DNA from: Nelumbo lutea
Taxonomy: Eukaryota; Streptophyta; Magnoliopsida; Proteales; Nelumbonaceae
Length of the DNA stretch: 64,000 nucleotides
Assembly (NCBI GenBank): GCA_022828595.1
Contig: JAKGHH010000004.1
Location: 57,438,422 to 57,502,421, forward strand
Direction: 5' to 3'
The notes beneath the pieces are model-generated. The model saw nothing but the letters and a program-made list of their open reading frames with translations. It had not been told where the DNA came from and did not search any database. A program made the translations under genes and the position numbers. Positions 10,526 through 22,505 of the stretch are shown here, in pieces (position 1 is the first letter of the stretch; every line of letters begins with the position of its first letter).

Positions 10526-13500
10526 TTAATCAGTATAAACTGGATCCTCAAGGTCCAATTGTTCCACATTCTCTACTTGGAAGCCTTCATGGAAATGCTT
10601 GAGTCTGTGGCCATTCACCTTGAACGTTTTGGAAGTTGCTAGACTTTGAATTTCAACTACACCATGAGGAAAAACATTAGTAACAACAAAGGGTCCAATC
10701 CAACGAGAATGCAACTTACCCGGAAATAGACGAAGTTGTGAATGGTAAAGAAGGACTTTTTGACCAACTTTAAACTCCTTCCTAGAGATCATTTTGTCAT
10801 GAAAAGCCTTCGTCCTTTCCTTGTAAATTCTTGCACTCTCATAGGCATCATTGCGAATTTCCTCTAACTCTTGTAGTTGCCACTTCCGGTGCTTTCCCCT
10901 TTCATCCATCATGGGTGGGTTCAGCCGTCTTTGTGGTTGACGGGAAGGTTTTGCTCCCTCCTCAAGTAGGATATGATACATGCATTTAGACGGGCTGATT
11001 CCTTCAATATTCACAATCATCCATCCAATAGCCGTCTTATGCTCCTTAAGGACCTGCACAAGCTTCTATTTTTGTGGTGCACTAAGGCTACTAGAGATGA
11101 TCACCGGTAATGTCTCTCCGTCTCCAAGGAATACATACTTGAGGTGACTGGGGAGAGGCTTCAAATATGGAATAGGGGCCTGCAAAACAGAGGGTAAAGT
11201 TCTCCTATAAGAAATCGACAACATAATATAAGGAACATTACCTGTCTGTTGTAACTCCAGAGAATCATTCAATGCTGCAACAGTTTCCTACAAATCAGCA
11301 TTCAATGTTGACTCCTCTTTCTCTGGATGCTTACTAATGGAAATTTCTAATCCATCATTCCCATCAAGTTCAAAGACTTGTTGTGCTAAAGAATCAATCA
11401 CATCAATAGAATGAATAGGATTATCATCACTAGGATATTTCATGGCATCATAAATATTAAACTTAACAATTTTACCATCAACTTCCATGGTAAGTATGCC
11501 ACTATGAACATCTATCTTAGTCTTGGATGTTTTTAAGAATGATCTCCCTACCAGAATAAGAGTGGTTTGATCATCATTATCCATATCAAGTACATAGAAA
11601 TTAGCAGGGAGAACCAAATCATTAACTTTCACAAGAACATCCTCAACTACACCCTTAGGGTAGGCATTAGATCTATTAGCTAATTGAATCACAACACTAG
11701 TTTTATTCAAAGGTCCAAGTTTCAAAGAAGCATATATAGAATATGGCATGACATTGATAGAAGCTCCTAAGTCTAACATGGCCTTCTCTATTCTAGTGTT
11801 ACCTATGATACAAGGGATAGTGAACATACCTAGATCTTTGCACTTTGTAGGGAGTTTTCTTTGAATAATTGCAGAAACATTCTCCCCTACTCTCACCTTC
11901 TCACATACTTTCAATTTCTGTTTCCTCTTATGTGTACACAATTCTTTCAGGAATTTAGCATAACAAGGTACTTGTTTAATAGCATCTAAAAGTGGAATAT
12001 ATACCTCACATCTATGAAAAGTCTCACAAAAATCTTTGAACTGCTCATCTTTTCTAGATCCTGCTAAAGCATGAGGAAAAGGAGGTACTGGTTTATAATC
12101 AGAAAGAGGCGAAAACTTACACTTTGGTACTTCATTGTCGTTGCGAATGATGTCTTTCTCTTTTTCTTGCTTTGACAATGCAGGGGCTGCCTTCGCTAGA
12201 GTCTCAACCTCCTTACCACTTCTCAAAAAGATTGCAGTTACATTTTCTTTTGGATTCACAACCGTTTGAGAAGGTAATTTCCCTGAACTTTGCACCTTTA
12301 ACCGACTAATTGCAGTTGCCATCTGGCCCATCTGATTGTCCAAACGTTGGATACTGGACCTCGTTTCCTGCTGAAATTGCAAAGTGTTAGTGGCAAGAGA
12401 TTTAACAATATCCTTTAAAGACATACCATAATTGGAAGTTTGGGCTGGTTGTTGTCTAGGGAGGTGCAGCTGATATTGCTGGAAAGTCGGGTGGTTTTGT
12501 GGATTCCCATAGCTGAGATTGAATTGATCCCTCCATCATGGATTATACATGCTCGAATAGGGATCATATTTCCTTTGAGGTTGCCCCGGAAAACCACCTA
12601 CCGCATTCACTTGCTCAATGGGCTCCTCTTGAAGAGTTGGGCACATGTCGGTTGGGTGCCTTACTACCAAACAAATCTCACAAGCCGTCACCGTTTGCAA
12701 ATTACCTATAGTCATTTGACGAATAAGAGAAGTTAGACTTGCAATTTGTTGTTCAAGGCAGGAGAGATTTACCTCGTTAACATGCTTTGATGGATGGTCA
12801 AGCCTATAGCCAAATTGTTGAGAATTGCCCGCTATATTTGCAATCAAGTTTCTCGTGGCCTCGGGAGTTTTGTCCACTAAAGCTCCTCCACTAACAGCAT
12901 CAATCATGCTCCTATCAGTGGGTTGAAGACCCTCATAGAAATACTAGATGAGTAGCTGCTCACTGATTTGATGATGGGGGCAGCTTGCACATAAATTTTT
13001 AAAACATTCCCAGTATTCATGTAGGGACTCCCCGTTGTATTGCCTTACACTACAAGTTTTTTTTCTAATATTGGTCGCCCTTGAAGCTGGGAAATATTTC
13101 TCAAAAAATAGCCTCTTCATCTCGTTCCATGTGATAATACTCCCGGAGGGTAGATAATAGAGCCAATCCTTAGCCGAATCCTTCAAAGAAAACGGAGAGG
13201 CTCTTAATTTAATTTGCTCATCAGTCACCCCAGTGGGTTTCATACTCGTGCATACCACATGCAGCTCCTTCAAATGCTTGTGAGGATCCTCACCTGCAAG
13301 ACAATGAAAAGTGGGTAAGATATGTATCAATCCAGATTTTAATTCAAAAGTAGCATCAGCATCTAAAGCAGGAAAAGTTATGCATAAGGGTTGCTGATTC
13401 AAATCAGGTGCGGCAAGCTCTTTCAAAGTTCGGTTTCCAGCCATGATGTCTTCCTCTCTCAAATTAGAACCGCTAATAGATAGGGAATCAAGAGCTGGAT

Positions 13501-13609
13501 CGTTCTCTCCAAAATGACTACGAGCTTCTCTCCTTAACCTGTGCAAAGTTCCCTCTATTTCTGGATCGTACTGCAAATCACCTTGCTTAGGGAATCGAGT
13601 TACAGGCAT
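10526..13609 (-). pseudogene. Athila-type gag-protease-(RT start)-integrase tail, fused frame
   Basis: A single minus-strand frame of 1,028 codons runs from ATG at 13609 to the stop at 10526. It is interrupted only by TAG at 12944-12946, TGA at 12536-12538, TAG at 11288-11290 and TAG at 11066-11068. In order it holds Athila gag (TLKELAAPDLNQQPLCI), a CCHC knuckle (CEICLVVRHPTDMC, 12641-12682) and an aspartic protease (MLDLGASINVMP, near 11770). The beginning of RT follows ([17 protein letters not shown]). Then, at about 10909, comes an in-frame jump to the integrase C-terminal tail ([20 protein letters not shown] to the end). RT catalytic regions, RNase H and the integrase core are absent. 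Family assignment is confident; whether the fused product was ever used is unknown. Confidence 0.9.
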
Positions 13610-13833
13610 AAATCAAGGAAACCCTAATAACCCATGAATGACATTCCATAAAAAAAATCTAGAATGATGAAAATAAATAAATAAATAAATAAAACAGAAA
13701 ATATTCTATGCTAAAACACAAACTATCAAAGTGATCTAGATTTTTTTTTTTCAAAAGTTTCAAGAAACGAAACAATGATCACAAGAAACACAAAAACCGA
13801 TTAGAAAAACTCCCCGGAAATGGTGCCAAAATT
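13610..13833 (-). other. Athila A leader with primer-binding site
   Basis: Short antisense leader between gag and LTR. The complement of 13811-13828 reads TGGCACCATTTCCGGGGA. This is close to the tRNA-Asp-type site usual for Athila elements (TGGCGCCGTTGCCGGGGA from family knowledge) but has changes. It places the LTR end at 13834. Confidence 0.75.
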
Positions 13834-15232
13834 TGGTGTGCTGTCATAGGCACCCAAAAATAAAACCTATACTCCTAAAAATAAATGCAGTAGTGCGAGT
13901 AAGGATCATTCCCATAGAGAGTATCTAACCTAGTTTTTGTGTTGCGTGAACAAAGATGGAGGAGGGTTGTATGTAACGAACCAGAATTAAAAAGAAAGAA
14001 ATCAGAATTAAAAAGAATGAAAATCAAATGAGAAACAATGCAATTAAGAGTACTGAAATTAATCAAAAGAATGAGTCTTGGTCTAAGTCAACATCCACCA
14101 TCAGAATTTCACTACTGCTCATCGACGCAAAGATAAATCAATTCAGACTTTGAATATTCATTGTAGGAATTATTTTCCTGCATCTCCCAAATCTAGTTAA
14201 TCAAAAAACAAGTGATCCTCTTAACCCTTACTACTGAACAACCCCTAAACAAGCGTTAAAGATTTAATCCAGCAGTAACCTTAAGCATTAGAGATCAATG
14301 AAGCTGAACAACACAAGCACAAGCGGTTGCATTTAATTCAGTCGAGTGTTCTTCCTAAGATCTAACAATTTCTGATGCAGCAAATCATTAAACCCTAGTT
14401 GCTTCATAGATTAGAGGGATCAAACAATTACAGGTCTGATATCTAACCTAGCAGTAGATTGCAATGGATAATAAACTAGTAGGCCTCCTAACAATCAAAT
14501 GAAACAATCATAAACATGAACATAGAAGAACATTCACTATTCAAAGCATAAATCAAACAATAAAAATCAAATTAGATCTCATAGTTTTGTTGATTTTGTG
14601 GCTTCTATTTCCTTCAACGAAGTATCAGAATTAGCCACGCATGGTTATGGTGAAACTCAAGAAAAATCAAAGAAGAGAGAAGAGAAGAGAAGAGAGGGGC
14701 GGCAGCCCTAGGTCTGATTGCCTTCTTGATTTTCTTTCTCTTCTTTTCTTTCTTCTACTTCCCCCAAGAGAAGCCTAAAAAATCTCCTAAAATTTCTCTA
14801 GATAACAGTCTCCAAGTCTAACTTGTCAAGAAAAATATCAAAGATAAGATAAAACAAAGTTCTAATCTAAGTGGGAGAGTGGTGATTTCGCATATGAAAA
14901 CTTGCAAGCTAAGGAATGTTTCCAGCACGTCAGCAATGCGGTTGCAGCTATTTCGGGCCCAATTTTAACCTCGATGCATTCAGTATCTATCAAAACTCAA
15001 AAGATGAAAGATGTAGAAATTTTCCTTATCGTTCCAATGCATCTTGAATCATCTCAATCGGAGTCCCGATAAGAGAGGTATGCCCAAATTACCCGATTAG
15101 CTTGTTTTTCACTTAATGCCTCCATTTGTGCCCTAAATCAAAATATAAGAATAATGAGTGCATTTGAGCATCAAATAAGTATAAAAGACTAAATATTAAG
15201 GGAGAAAAATATGATATTTTTCATTCTCATCA
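13834..15232 (-). repeat. Athila LTR (1,399 bp), 5' LTR of element A
   Basis: On the minus strand it runs from TGATGAGAATG (right edge, 15232) to ...GCACACCA (left edge, 13834), and the primer-binding site follows. On its right side copia pol sequence resumes at CCAGGATAG, so this element was inserted into a copia pol gene. The matching left side of that pol gene is not found next to the element. Confidence 0.8.
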
Positions 15233-16770
15233 CCAGGATAGTTACTTGGTGGAAGCCACGACTAATGAGGAGGATCCCGTGACTTATACGGAAGCTATGT
15301 TGGACATAGATTCCTTGAAGTGGGTAGATGCCATGAGAGTTGAGATGGACTCAATGAAGACCAATGGAGTCTGGACTCTGGTAGATCCGCCCCCTGGGGT
15401 ATAAGCAATTGTTGGAAATGGATATATAAGAGGAAGAAGGGCCCCGATGGTAAGGTTGAAACCTACAAGGCTCGTCTTGTGGTGAAATGGTACACTCAGA
15501 AAGAAGGAATCAATTATGAGGAAAACTTTTCACCAGAGGTCATGCTTAAATCTATTAGGATCCTACTAGCTGTAGCAGTGTACTATGATTACGAGATTTG
15601 GTAAATGGATGTCAAAACTGCATTCCTGAATGGAGATCTTAGTGAAGATATCTATATGCAACCATCGAAAGGTTTTATAGTTGTGGGTCAGGAACACATG
15701 GTATGTAAACTAAATTGATCCATATATGGACTTAAACAAACTTCTAGGAGTTGGAACATCCGGTTTGACTCTACCGTCAAAAGGTTTGACTTTGAGCAAA
15801 ATCCGGATGAGCCCTGTGTTTATAGGAAATCTAGTGGAGATAAGGTTACGTTCCTGGTTCTGTATGTAGATGACATTCTATTCATTGGAAATGATGTAGG
15901 AATGTTGACTTCGGTGAAATCATGGCTTTTATAGCAATTCTCCATGAAAGATCTTGGAGAAACCTCCTACATATTGGGCCTTCGGCTCTATAGAGACGGA
16001 TCGAAGAGGATAATAGTATTATCCCAATCTGCTTACATTGACAAAATAGTCAAGAGATACAACATGGAGAACTCCAAGAAAAGAAATGTTCTTTTTAGGC
16101 ATAGAGTCACTTTCTCCAAGGGTATGTCTCCCAAGACTCCCGAGGAGATTGAGGGCATGAAGGACGTTCCCTATGCCTCAGCTGTAGGGAGCATCATGTA
16201 TGCCATGCTATGCACTCATCCCGACATCTCTTAGGCAGTGAGTGTGGTAGGCAGATTCCAATCAAACCCAGGGTAGGAGCATTGGACTGCTATGAAAAAC
16301 ATACTAAAATACCTTCGAAGGACAAAAGAGTTTTGCCTGGTATTCGATGGTAGTTCGCTACAGATCCAGTGGGTATACTGATGTTGACTTTCAGTCAAAT
16401 CCAGATGAAAGAAAGTCTACATCTGCATATGTTTTCATGATAGGATCGTGTGCTGTTTGTTGGAAAAGTAGCACTTAGGGGTCCTAAGTAGTATGAATAA
16501 TAGTCCACAACCCAAGCCGAACACATTGCCGTAAGTGAGGCTGCCTAATGAATGAAGGTGACCATTCTGTAATTTGGAATATAGCACATCACCCATTCCA
16601 CTATTGTGTGACAATATTGGATTTATGGGAGATTGATGTTAAAAGGTAGCATCAGCGCAGAATGTGGCAGACCCATTGACTAAGCCACTGACACAGAAAG
16701 TGTTTGAGAAACACATGAAAAGTCTGGGACTCCGGCTTGTACCCGATTGGACCTAAGTGCAAGTGGGAGC
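15233..16770 (+). pseudogene. Copia reverse transcriptase/RNase H, degenerate
   Basis: It encodes, with many stops and shifts, the C-terminal half of copia pol: [28 protein letters not shown] (first RT Asp kept), SIYGLKQTSRSWN, the YVDD box in LVLYVDDILFIGND near 15865, then FSMKDLGETSYILGLRLYRD and LKYLRRTKEF. The cleanest open part is 15944-16234. Several stops are TAG or TAA where related copies have CAG, CAA or TGG. The RNase H part after 16360 is scrambled. The 3' end ACCTAAGTGCAAGTGGGAGC is the polypurine tract before the LTR. Confidence 0.88.
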
Positions 16771-18707
16771 TTTTAGACAGTGTATTATGCCCTTAGCTCC
16801 AATCAGAATGGTCTACCTTATGACATTTAATGTAAATGAATAAAGTACATATTTGATTCATGTTATTATGGTGTGTTTCTGTGTAATACCCTTAAATTGG
16901 ACACTTATGAGACTCCTGTTAGTTTAGAATCTTCACAACCGTTGAATAGATCTGGGGAGATTTATCTTGCCAAGGCTGACACTGATGTGCTGCCAAATTG
17001 GTTGGGGTGGCTTGTCTCAACAGCCAGGGTGAGACCTGAGGTACATGTAGTGTGGGTTTTTTTTTTTTTTTGAAACCCTAAATTGGACCAGAATTCCAGT
17101 ATTGCCCTGGACTTTGGAGATAGATGTGCAAAATTGGAATGTTACACCTGACCCCTAGACTCGATTATGATACTACACTAGGTGTCGGATTGGGCTGTCT
17201 TTGATATGCCAATCAGTGAAATCCTTAGAGGGGGTCAAAACCTAGGTATGTTGGGATAGTCTGAGAATTCATCTGAGTCGGTGATCATAATGATAGGATC
17301 AGCTCCTTTGTCGGACAAAGTGAATGATCGGGGATGCACTCTCTCTGATGGAAAACAAAACTGCCGACAGTCGATTTCAACCATTGAAATTTGTTTTTGC
17401 AAAATATATTTATATATATACATATATATATATATTATGGTTTCAAAATGTTTGCAAAATGATTTAATTCCCAGGATCCATGTGCGTAGAGAGTGCAGCA
17501 CTGTCCCTTGCAACCGAGGGAAAGGTCCTCTCTTGTCGGGCAGTGTTTGATCATTATGGGCTGAGAGGATAAGTGTAAGATCATTGAGGGTAATACCTGA
17601 TGGGATAATCTTGCATCTGCCTACAGTCCTTGGGTAGTTATAAGGTGGCTTGACCTATGGACCATTTAGTGTAAATGTTGGGCCCCATTAAGAGCCCATG
17701 GTGATAGACTCAAGGGTTCACTATCTCCTATAGTGAATTTGGCCAAGCCTTGTGGCAGAAGCTAGGCTGAACCCATGCAGTTGATGTGTAGATCAATGTT
17801 TGGGTCCCATGCCACACAAGAATATCCAACTGGGGAGCAGATAGGAGGGTAAGTGAGCAAATGGACTTATTGGGCCTAAAGCCCAAATCGAACTAGCTTA
17901 ATGTGATTAATTAAAAGAAGGTGATTTTGGGATTCAGATCAGCAGATAGGATAAGGGATTGTCCCTATCCACTCAGAGAGTCCAGACCCAAATAAAGATT
18001 TGGATCAAGAAACTCCTAATTAGATTAGGAGGGCTAATCTTTATCTGCAGATAAGATAAGGGATTATCCTTATCTCTTAAAGAGAGTCCAGATCCAAATT
18101 CAAGATTTGGATTAGGAGAACCTCTCTTTAAGGCTATAAATAGAGCAGCAAGGGGCGAACCAAAAACACAACACAGAAAAGAAGAAAGATTTTCTGGTTC
18201 ACAGATCACAAGAAAGAAATCTTGCAGTTCGACTACTTCAGACTTCTACCCTTTCCTGCTCTTGCCGCCTCTGCTAGTTCGATCTCCACTTGTAGGAGCA
18301 ATGAAGAAGAGTTCTTGATAGTATCTTTTGGGAGAAAAGATAATCAGAAGTCATTCCCACCCACCCTCCATCGAGTTCTTGCTGAAGAATTCGATTCTTG
18401 CTGAAGAGCCGTCCTGATGATTCTGCTCCACCCTACGTTGTGTCATCTTCAGTGGGAGCAGTCTTTGGTATTCTCCTTGGGTGTGAACACCTTCATTGGG
18501 GGATACTACTACTCCATATCAGGTATATCCCTCTCCTACCTTTTTGTTTTAGATCTGGTTCGGTTTGGGTTCAAGGTTGATCCTTGAAAATGCAGTTTTC
18601 TAAAATAAGGAATGTGATTAACACATGGAAGAGAGAAATTTTTTGAAATTTCGCCCAACCTACTTGCAGGGTTTGGCCATCCATATGATGGATCTCTCAT
18701 TCCTTCA
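16771..18707 (+). repeat. Complete copia LTR (1,937 bp)
   Basis: It starts TTTTAGACAG (normally TGTTAGACAG) directly after the polypurine tract and ends CATTCCTTCA. It contains an AT repeat near 17408-17436, palindromes at 18013-18031 (CTCCTAAT/ATTAGGAG) and 18092-18112 (ATCCAAAT/ATTTGGAT), a TATA box at 18135-18142 (TATAAATA), and the 25-nt-loop hairpin at 18423-18461. About 10 bp of decayed primer-binding site follow before the minisatellite, so this LTR once led into another element. Confidence 0.9.
18135..18142 (+). promoter_or_regulatory. LTR TATA box
   Basis: TATAAATA within GGCTATAAATAGAGCAGC, 22 bp after the last palindrome arm. A well-formed plant TATA element. Confidence 0.75.
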
Positions 18708-18717
18708 GTGTTATTAG

Positions 18718-20265
18718 ACTTGGTGTTGCCAAGGCCTTCCTAGAGTTGCTAGAGAATATGTCATCGTGCTTGGGGTTGCCAAGGCCTTCCTAGGGTTGCC
18801 AGGGAATGTCTCATCGTGCCTAGGGTTGCTAGGGCCTTCCTGGGCGGACTAGGGAATATGTCATCATGCCTGGGGTTGCTAGGGTAATTCATCGCTTCCT
18901 AGAAAGCTCCATATTAGGGCTTTTCATCACACCTATGGTTTGTAGGGCCATCCTGGGCGGACTACGGAATCACATTTTGGATAAATAAGTGTCAAGATTT
19001 TGTTATCGCACCTAGTACTGTCACGGCCTTCATGGGGTTGCTAGGGTATATGTCACCACGTCTTAGGAAGCTCAATGTTTAGATCTACCATTGCACCTAG
19101 TGTTGCCAGGGCCTCCCTAGGGTTGCCAAGGTATATATATTATTGCACTTGGGGTTGCTAAGGCCTTCCTAGGCGGACTAGGGAATATATCATCATGCCT
19201 GGGTTGCTAGGGTAATTCATCCCTTCTTAGAAAGCTCAGTATTAGGGTTTGTCATTGCACCTATGGTTGCTAGGGCCTTCCTGGGCAAACCAGGGAATAT
19301 ATCATCGCATTTTAGATAGATAAGTGTCGGTATTTTGTCATCACACCTAGTATTGTTAGGACCTTCCTTGGGTTGCTAGGGTATATGTCATCACTTCTTA
19401 GGAAGCTTAGTGTTTGGATCTATCATCCCACTTGGGGTTTCTAGGGCCTCCCTCGGGTTGCCAGGGTATATATAGTATCGCACTTGAGGTTGCCAAGGCC
19501 TTTCTGGGGCTGCCAGGTTTTATGTCATCATGCCTGTGGTTGCTAGGTCCTTCTTGAGTGAACTAAGGAATATTTCATTGCACTTTGGGTTGCCAAGGCC
19601 TTCTTGGAAGACCAAGGAATTTGTCATCACGCCTAGGGTTGCCAGTGCCCTCTTGGGCGGACCAAGGAATGTGTCATCGTGCCTGGGGTTGCCAGGGCCT
19701 TCCTGGCGAACCAAGGAACATGTCACCGCGCCTGGGGTTGCCAAGTCCTTCTTGGCGGACCAAGAAATATTTCATCACGCCTGGGGTTGCCAAGGCCTTC
19801 ATGGATGACCAAGGAATATGTCGTCGTGCCTGGGGTTGTCAGGATCTTCTTGGCGGACTAGGGAATATGTCATTACACTTGGGTTTGCTAGGGCCTTCCT
19901 GGCAGACCAAGGAATATGTAATCACGCCTAGGGTTACTAGGGCCTTCTTGGCAGACTAGGGATTATGTCATTGCACCTGGGGTTGTCAGGGCCTTCTTGG
20001 CAGACTAGGGAATATGTCATTGCACCTGGGGTTGCCAGGGCCTTCTTGGTGGACCAAGGAATATGTAATCATGCCTAGGGTTACTAGGGCCTTCTTGGTG
20101 GACCAGGGAATATGTCATTACGCCTGGGGTTGTCAGGGCCTTCCTAGGGGAACAGGGAATATGTCATCACACCTAAGGTTGTTAGGGCCTTCCTGGCAGA
20201 CTAGGGAATATGTCATTGCACCTAAGGTTGAAAGGGCCTTCTTGGCGGACCAGGGAATAGATAAT
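18718..20265. repeat. 49-bp minisatellite array
   Basis: Repeated units of the type GGGGTTGCCAGGGCCTTCCT ... GGGAATATGTCATC. In the right half the phrase GGGCCTTC occurs at 19891, 19940, 19989, 20038 and 20087, exactly 49 bp apart. The left half (18718-19500) is more diverged, with longer interspersed units carrying TTAGGAAGCT. Since 49 is not a multiple of 3, open frames through the array (for example 19585-19959) cycle through all three frames of the unit. They are not evidence of a gene. The array begins at a decayed copia primer-binding site. Confidence 0.92.
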
Positions 20266-20469
20266 AACATAGATAATAAACACAGTTGTGAAAGAGAACT
20301 TTGAACAATTTATTCAAGAATTATGATATGTACAAAAGAAACATAACATGCTTTATTCAACATTGATGATATGTACAAAAGAAACATAACATGTTTTATT
20401 CAAGAATTCACATTCAAATTTGACAATGTTTACATCATTACTCATTACTCATTATACAACTTCAACTAG
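20266..20469. repeat. AT-rich spacer with a 43-bp direct duplication
   Basis: GATATGTACAAAAGAAACAT occurs at 20325 and again at 20368, a 43-bp period with two copies. Nothing else is recognised before the gypsy remnant. Confidence 0.7.
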
Positions 20470-20700
20470 TGACCATTCACTATTTCATCTTGTTCATCTA
20501 CGGCTACATCTTTTAGTACATAATACCCTGTTAGGTGAGCTTCTTGGATGATGTAAGGTCCGACCTAGTTAGGTGCAAACTTTCCAGTTGATTTACCTTG
20601 TTTGACATGGAGTGTTATTTTTCGTACTTTGTCACCCTTGTTGAATTTTTGAGGCTTTACTTGTTTATTGAAGTTAGAGGCCATGAGCTATTTGTACTTA
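20470..20700 (-). pseudogene. Ty3/gypsy integrase C-terminal fragment
   Basis: The minus strand encodes a short integrase tail with the typical KPQKFNKGDKVRKI ... TGKFAPN-stop-VGPYIIQEAH ... GYYVLKDV pattern. The stop between APN and VGP replaces the Trp expected at that place (TGG to TAG). The fragment differs from the Athila tails elsewhere in the window, so it derives from another gypsy lineage. About 75 residues are visible and no LTR is recognisable around it. Confidence 0.75.
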
Positions 20701-21403
20701 ATTTGCTTCTGCAATGATTTTTCTCTAGCTTCCTCTATGCATTTAGTTTATGACTAAGCAATTGGTTCATCTCATCTATCTAGAAATGTTTTCCCATGCT
20801 TACCAGACCTCCGTGAACCACAAGAATTTATGCTCAGAAAAAACAAAGAAGAGAAGATTCTTGAAATTTTTTTGTGTGTAAATTGGGTCAACCAACACTC
20901 ATTTTATAAAGTGTTCTTAGACCCGAATGGACACAAATATGTCAGTTCATATAGGAGCTTCTTCATAACAATGCACCTGTTCGAAGAGACACCTATTTGA
21001 ATAGATATGATTTAATTCAAAATTCAAAAGTTTAATCTAGTTAAAAAAAAAATTCCGATTTAGTGCATCATGTACCCACGCCCTTACCCGGACCCAGCCC
21101 GGCTCGGCGTGTGCATGCGAAAAGCACCCCGAACCCCATCACACGCATGGGATATGTATAGTGCTTCCCTCCTATGGATCCCTACCCATAGAGAGAGCAA
21201 AGCTATAGATATACTCTACCTCCACTCCTTTCCCAAGCAATGTGGGACAAGGAGTCTCCCATGCACTCAAAAGTGGGAAGAGGAAAAGACAAAATCTAAA
21301 ACAAGAGAGGGAGGAGAAAGATTCTTGAAATTTTGGATCTCCCTCAAACAATTTAACTTCTCTTTAGTAATTTAAAATCTCGGCTTTTGCTTCATACTCA
21401 TTT
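20701..21403. other. Intergenic sequence, no gene recognised
   Basis: AT-rich and unremarkable. It contains TATGTGGG-type and AATGTGGGACAAGG motifs near 21240 that are common in plant repeats. An open stretch at 21070-21375 has no recognisable domain or codon structure and I do not call it a gene. Confidence 0.5.
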
Positions 21404-21770
21404 TAAATATGCTGATGATATTCTAGTCACTAGAAATCAAGATAGTTCTCTATTTTCTTAGTTATCTCTTCACTTCATAATTAGGATTTCGTTGTTAAAG
21501 ATATAGGCCCACATCACTATTTGTTGGGCCTTGAATTTAGATCTACCACTAATGTTATTCATTTTTCTCAATCAAAATATGTTGACAATTTGTTGAAGCG
21601 CTTCAATATGGATAGCTGTATGCCAGTTGTCTCTCTTCTACCTAATGGTTACCAGCTCTCCAAGCAAGAAGGAAACCCACTCAAGGATCTTACTTCTTAT
21701 CACAACCTAGTGGGAGTTCTTTAGTACATTACTATTATCAGACTAGATCTCGCATTTCTTATAAGGGGTC
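21404..21770 (+). pseudogene. Copia RT fragment of a second lineage
   Basis: A short piece of reverse transcriptase: YADDILVT at the start (YxDD box), then after a frameshift VKDIGPHHYLLGLEF, HFSQSKYVDNLLKRF, NGYQLSKQEGNPL and YHNLVGVL. These differ strongly from the corresponding region of the TGTTAGACAG family (KDLGETSYILGLRLY), so it is another copia lineage. Flanking LTRs are not seen. Confidence 0.8.
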
Positions 21771-22179
21771 CGGTTTTCAGGTTGAATAGCCCGATCGTTT
21801 GAATCGAACAAACAGTTCGTTTTGACAAAAATTAAAAAATAAAAATAAAAAATGACTAAAACCGTTGGATGGTTCGAACGGTTCAACCTCCTGTGTCAGC
21901 GGTTTTCTAACTAAATCAACAGTTTTTGGTGAAATAACGATTATGGGGTAAAACGAAACTGATCACCTAATTGATTCCCGATTTTTTCGGTCTGGTCCAG
22001 TTTTGAAAACCATGGTTTTGACTTTTGATAGAGCAAATCAATTATAGTATTTTTTTATTTTTTCCCATACATGAAGAAAATACACAAGTTGAAATTTTGA
22101 ATATAAAGAATTTCATTCAAACTGGTATAGAACAAATGAAGGGTGGAACCGTGAGGAGGAAGACGCAAAACTGGTGGAC
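21771..22179. other. Intergenic sequence, possible decayed repeat
   Basis: Contains GGTCCGGTTTTCAGG near the left and, in rough inverted form, CCAGTTTTGAAAACCATGG near 21998-22016. This is reminiscent of small non-autonomous elements, but the ends do not match well. A W-box-like TTGACT occurs at 22018. No gene is supported. Confidence 0.35.
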
Positions 22180-22505
22180 CATGAGACATGATCTGCTACT
22201 CACAAATGGATGTCTCACAGGCGCATCCACCGTGCATTGGGAACAACTCACTTCATAATAACTAAGAAGTGCGGGAGATATTTCTAATGCATGGTAGAAT
22301 GTGCATGTGAGGTGTGAGAAATAAATCCAATTTTATCGACCACCACATGCATGTGAAGGGATCTGCTCCTCACAAACGGGCACCTTATAGGCACATCCAC
22401 CATCCATTGGAAACATCTCTCGTGAATAAAAACTAATAAATACCGGAGATGTTCCCAATGCATGATAGGATGTGCGTGTGAGGCACCTGGTGTCCGTCTC
22501 GACAT
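22180..22505. repeat. Two tandem hairpin repeats (MITE-like)
   Basis: Two diverged copies (about 22187-22320 and 22357-22495) share GATCTGCTxCTCACAAA, GGCxCATCCACC and xCATTGG. Each is itself an inverted repeat. In the second, GCACATCCACCATCCATTGG on the left pairs with the complement of CCAATGCATGATAGGATGTG on the right. Such fold-back units resemble miniature inverted-repeat elements, but I cannot identify a target-site duplication or family. Confidence 0.65.

Noticed and set aside
18718..20265. CRISPR array.
   Set aside because: The units are contiguous and diverged, without unique spacers, and the DNA is plant nuclear.
19520..20304. Long open frames on both strands that look like a repeat protein.
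   Set aside because: They are produced by the 49-bp minisatellite, whose unit has no stop in several frames. No domain, start context or flanking gene structure supports translation.
21070..21375. 101-codon open frame.
   Set aside because: No recognisable domain, no homologous copy in the window and no promoter context; likely chance.
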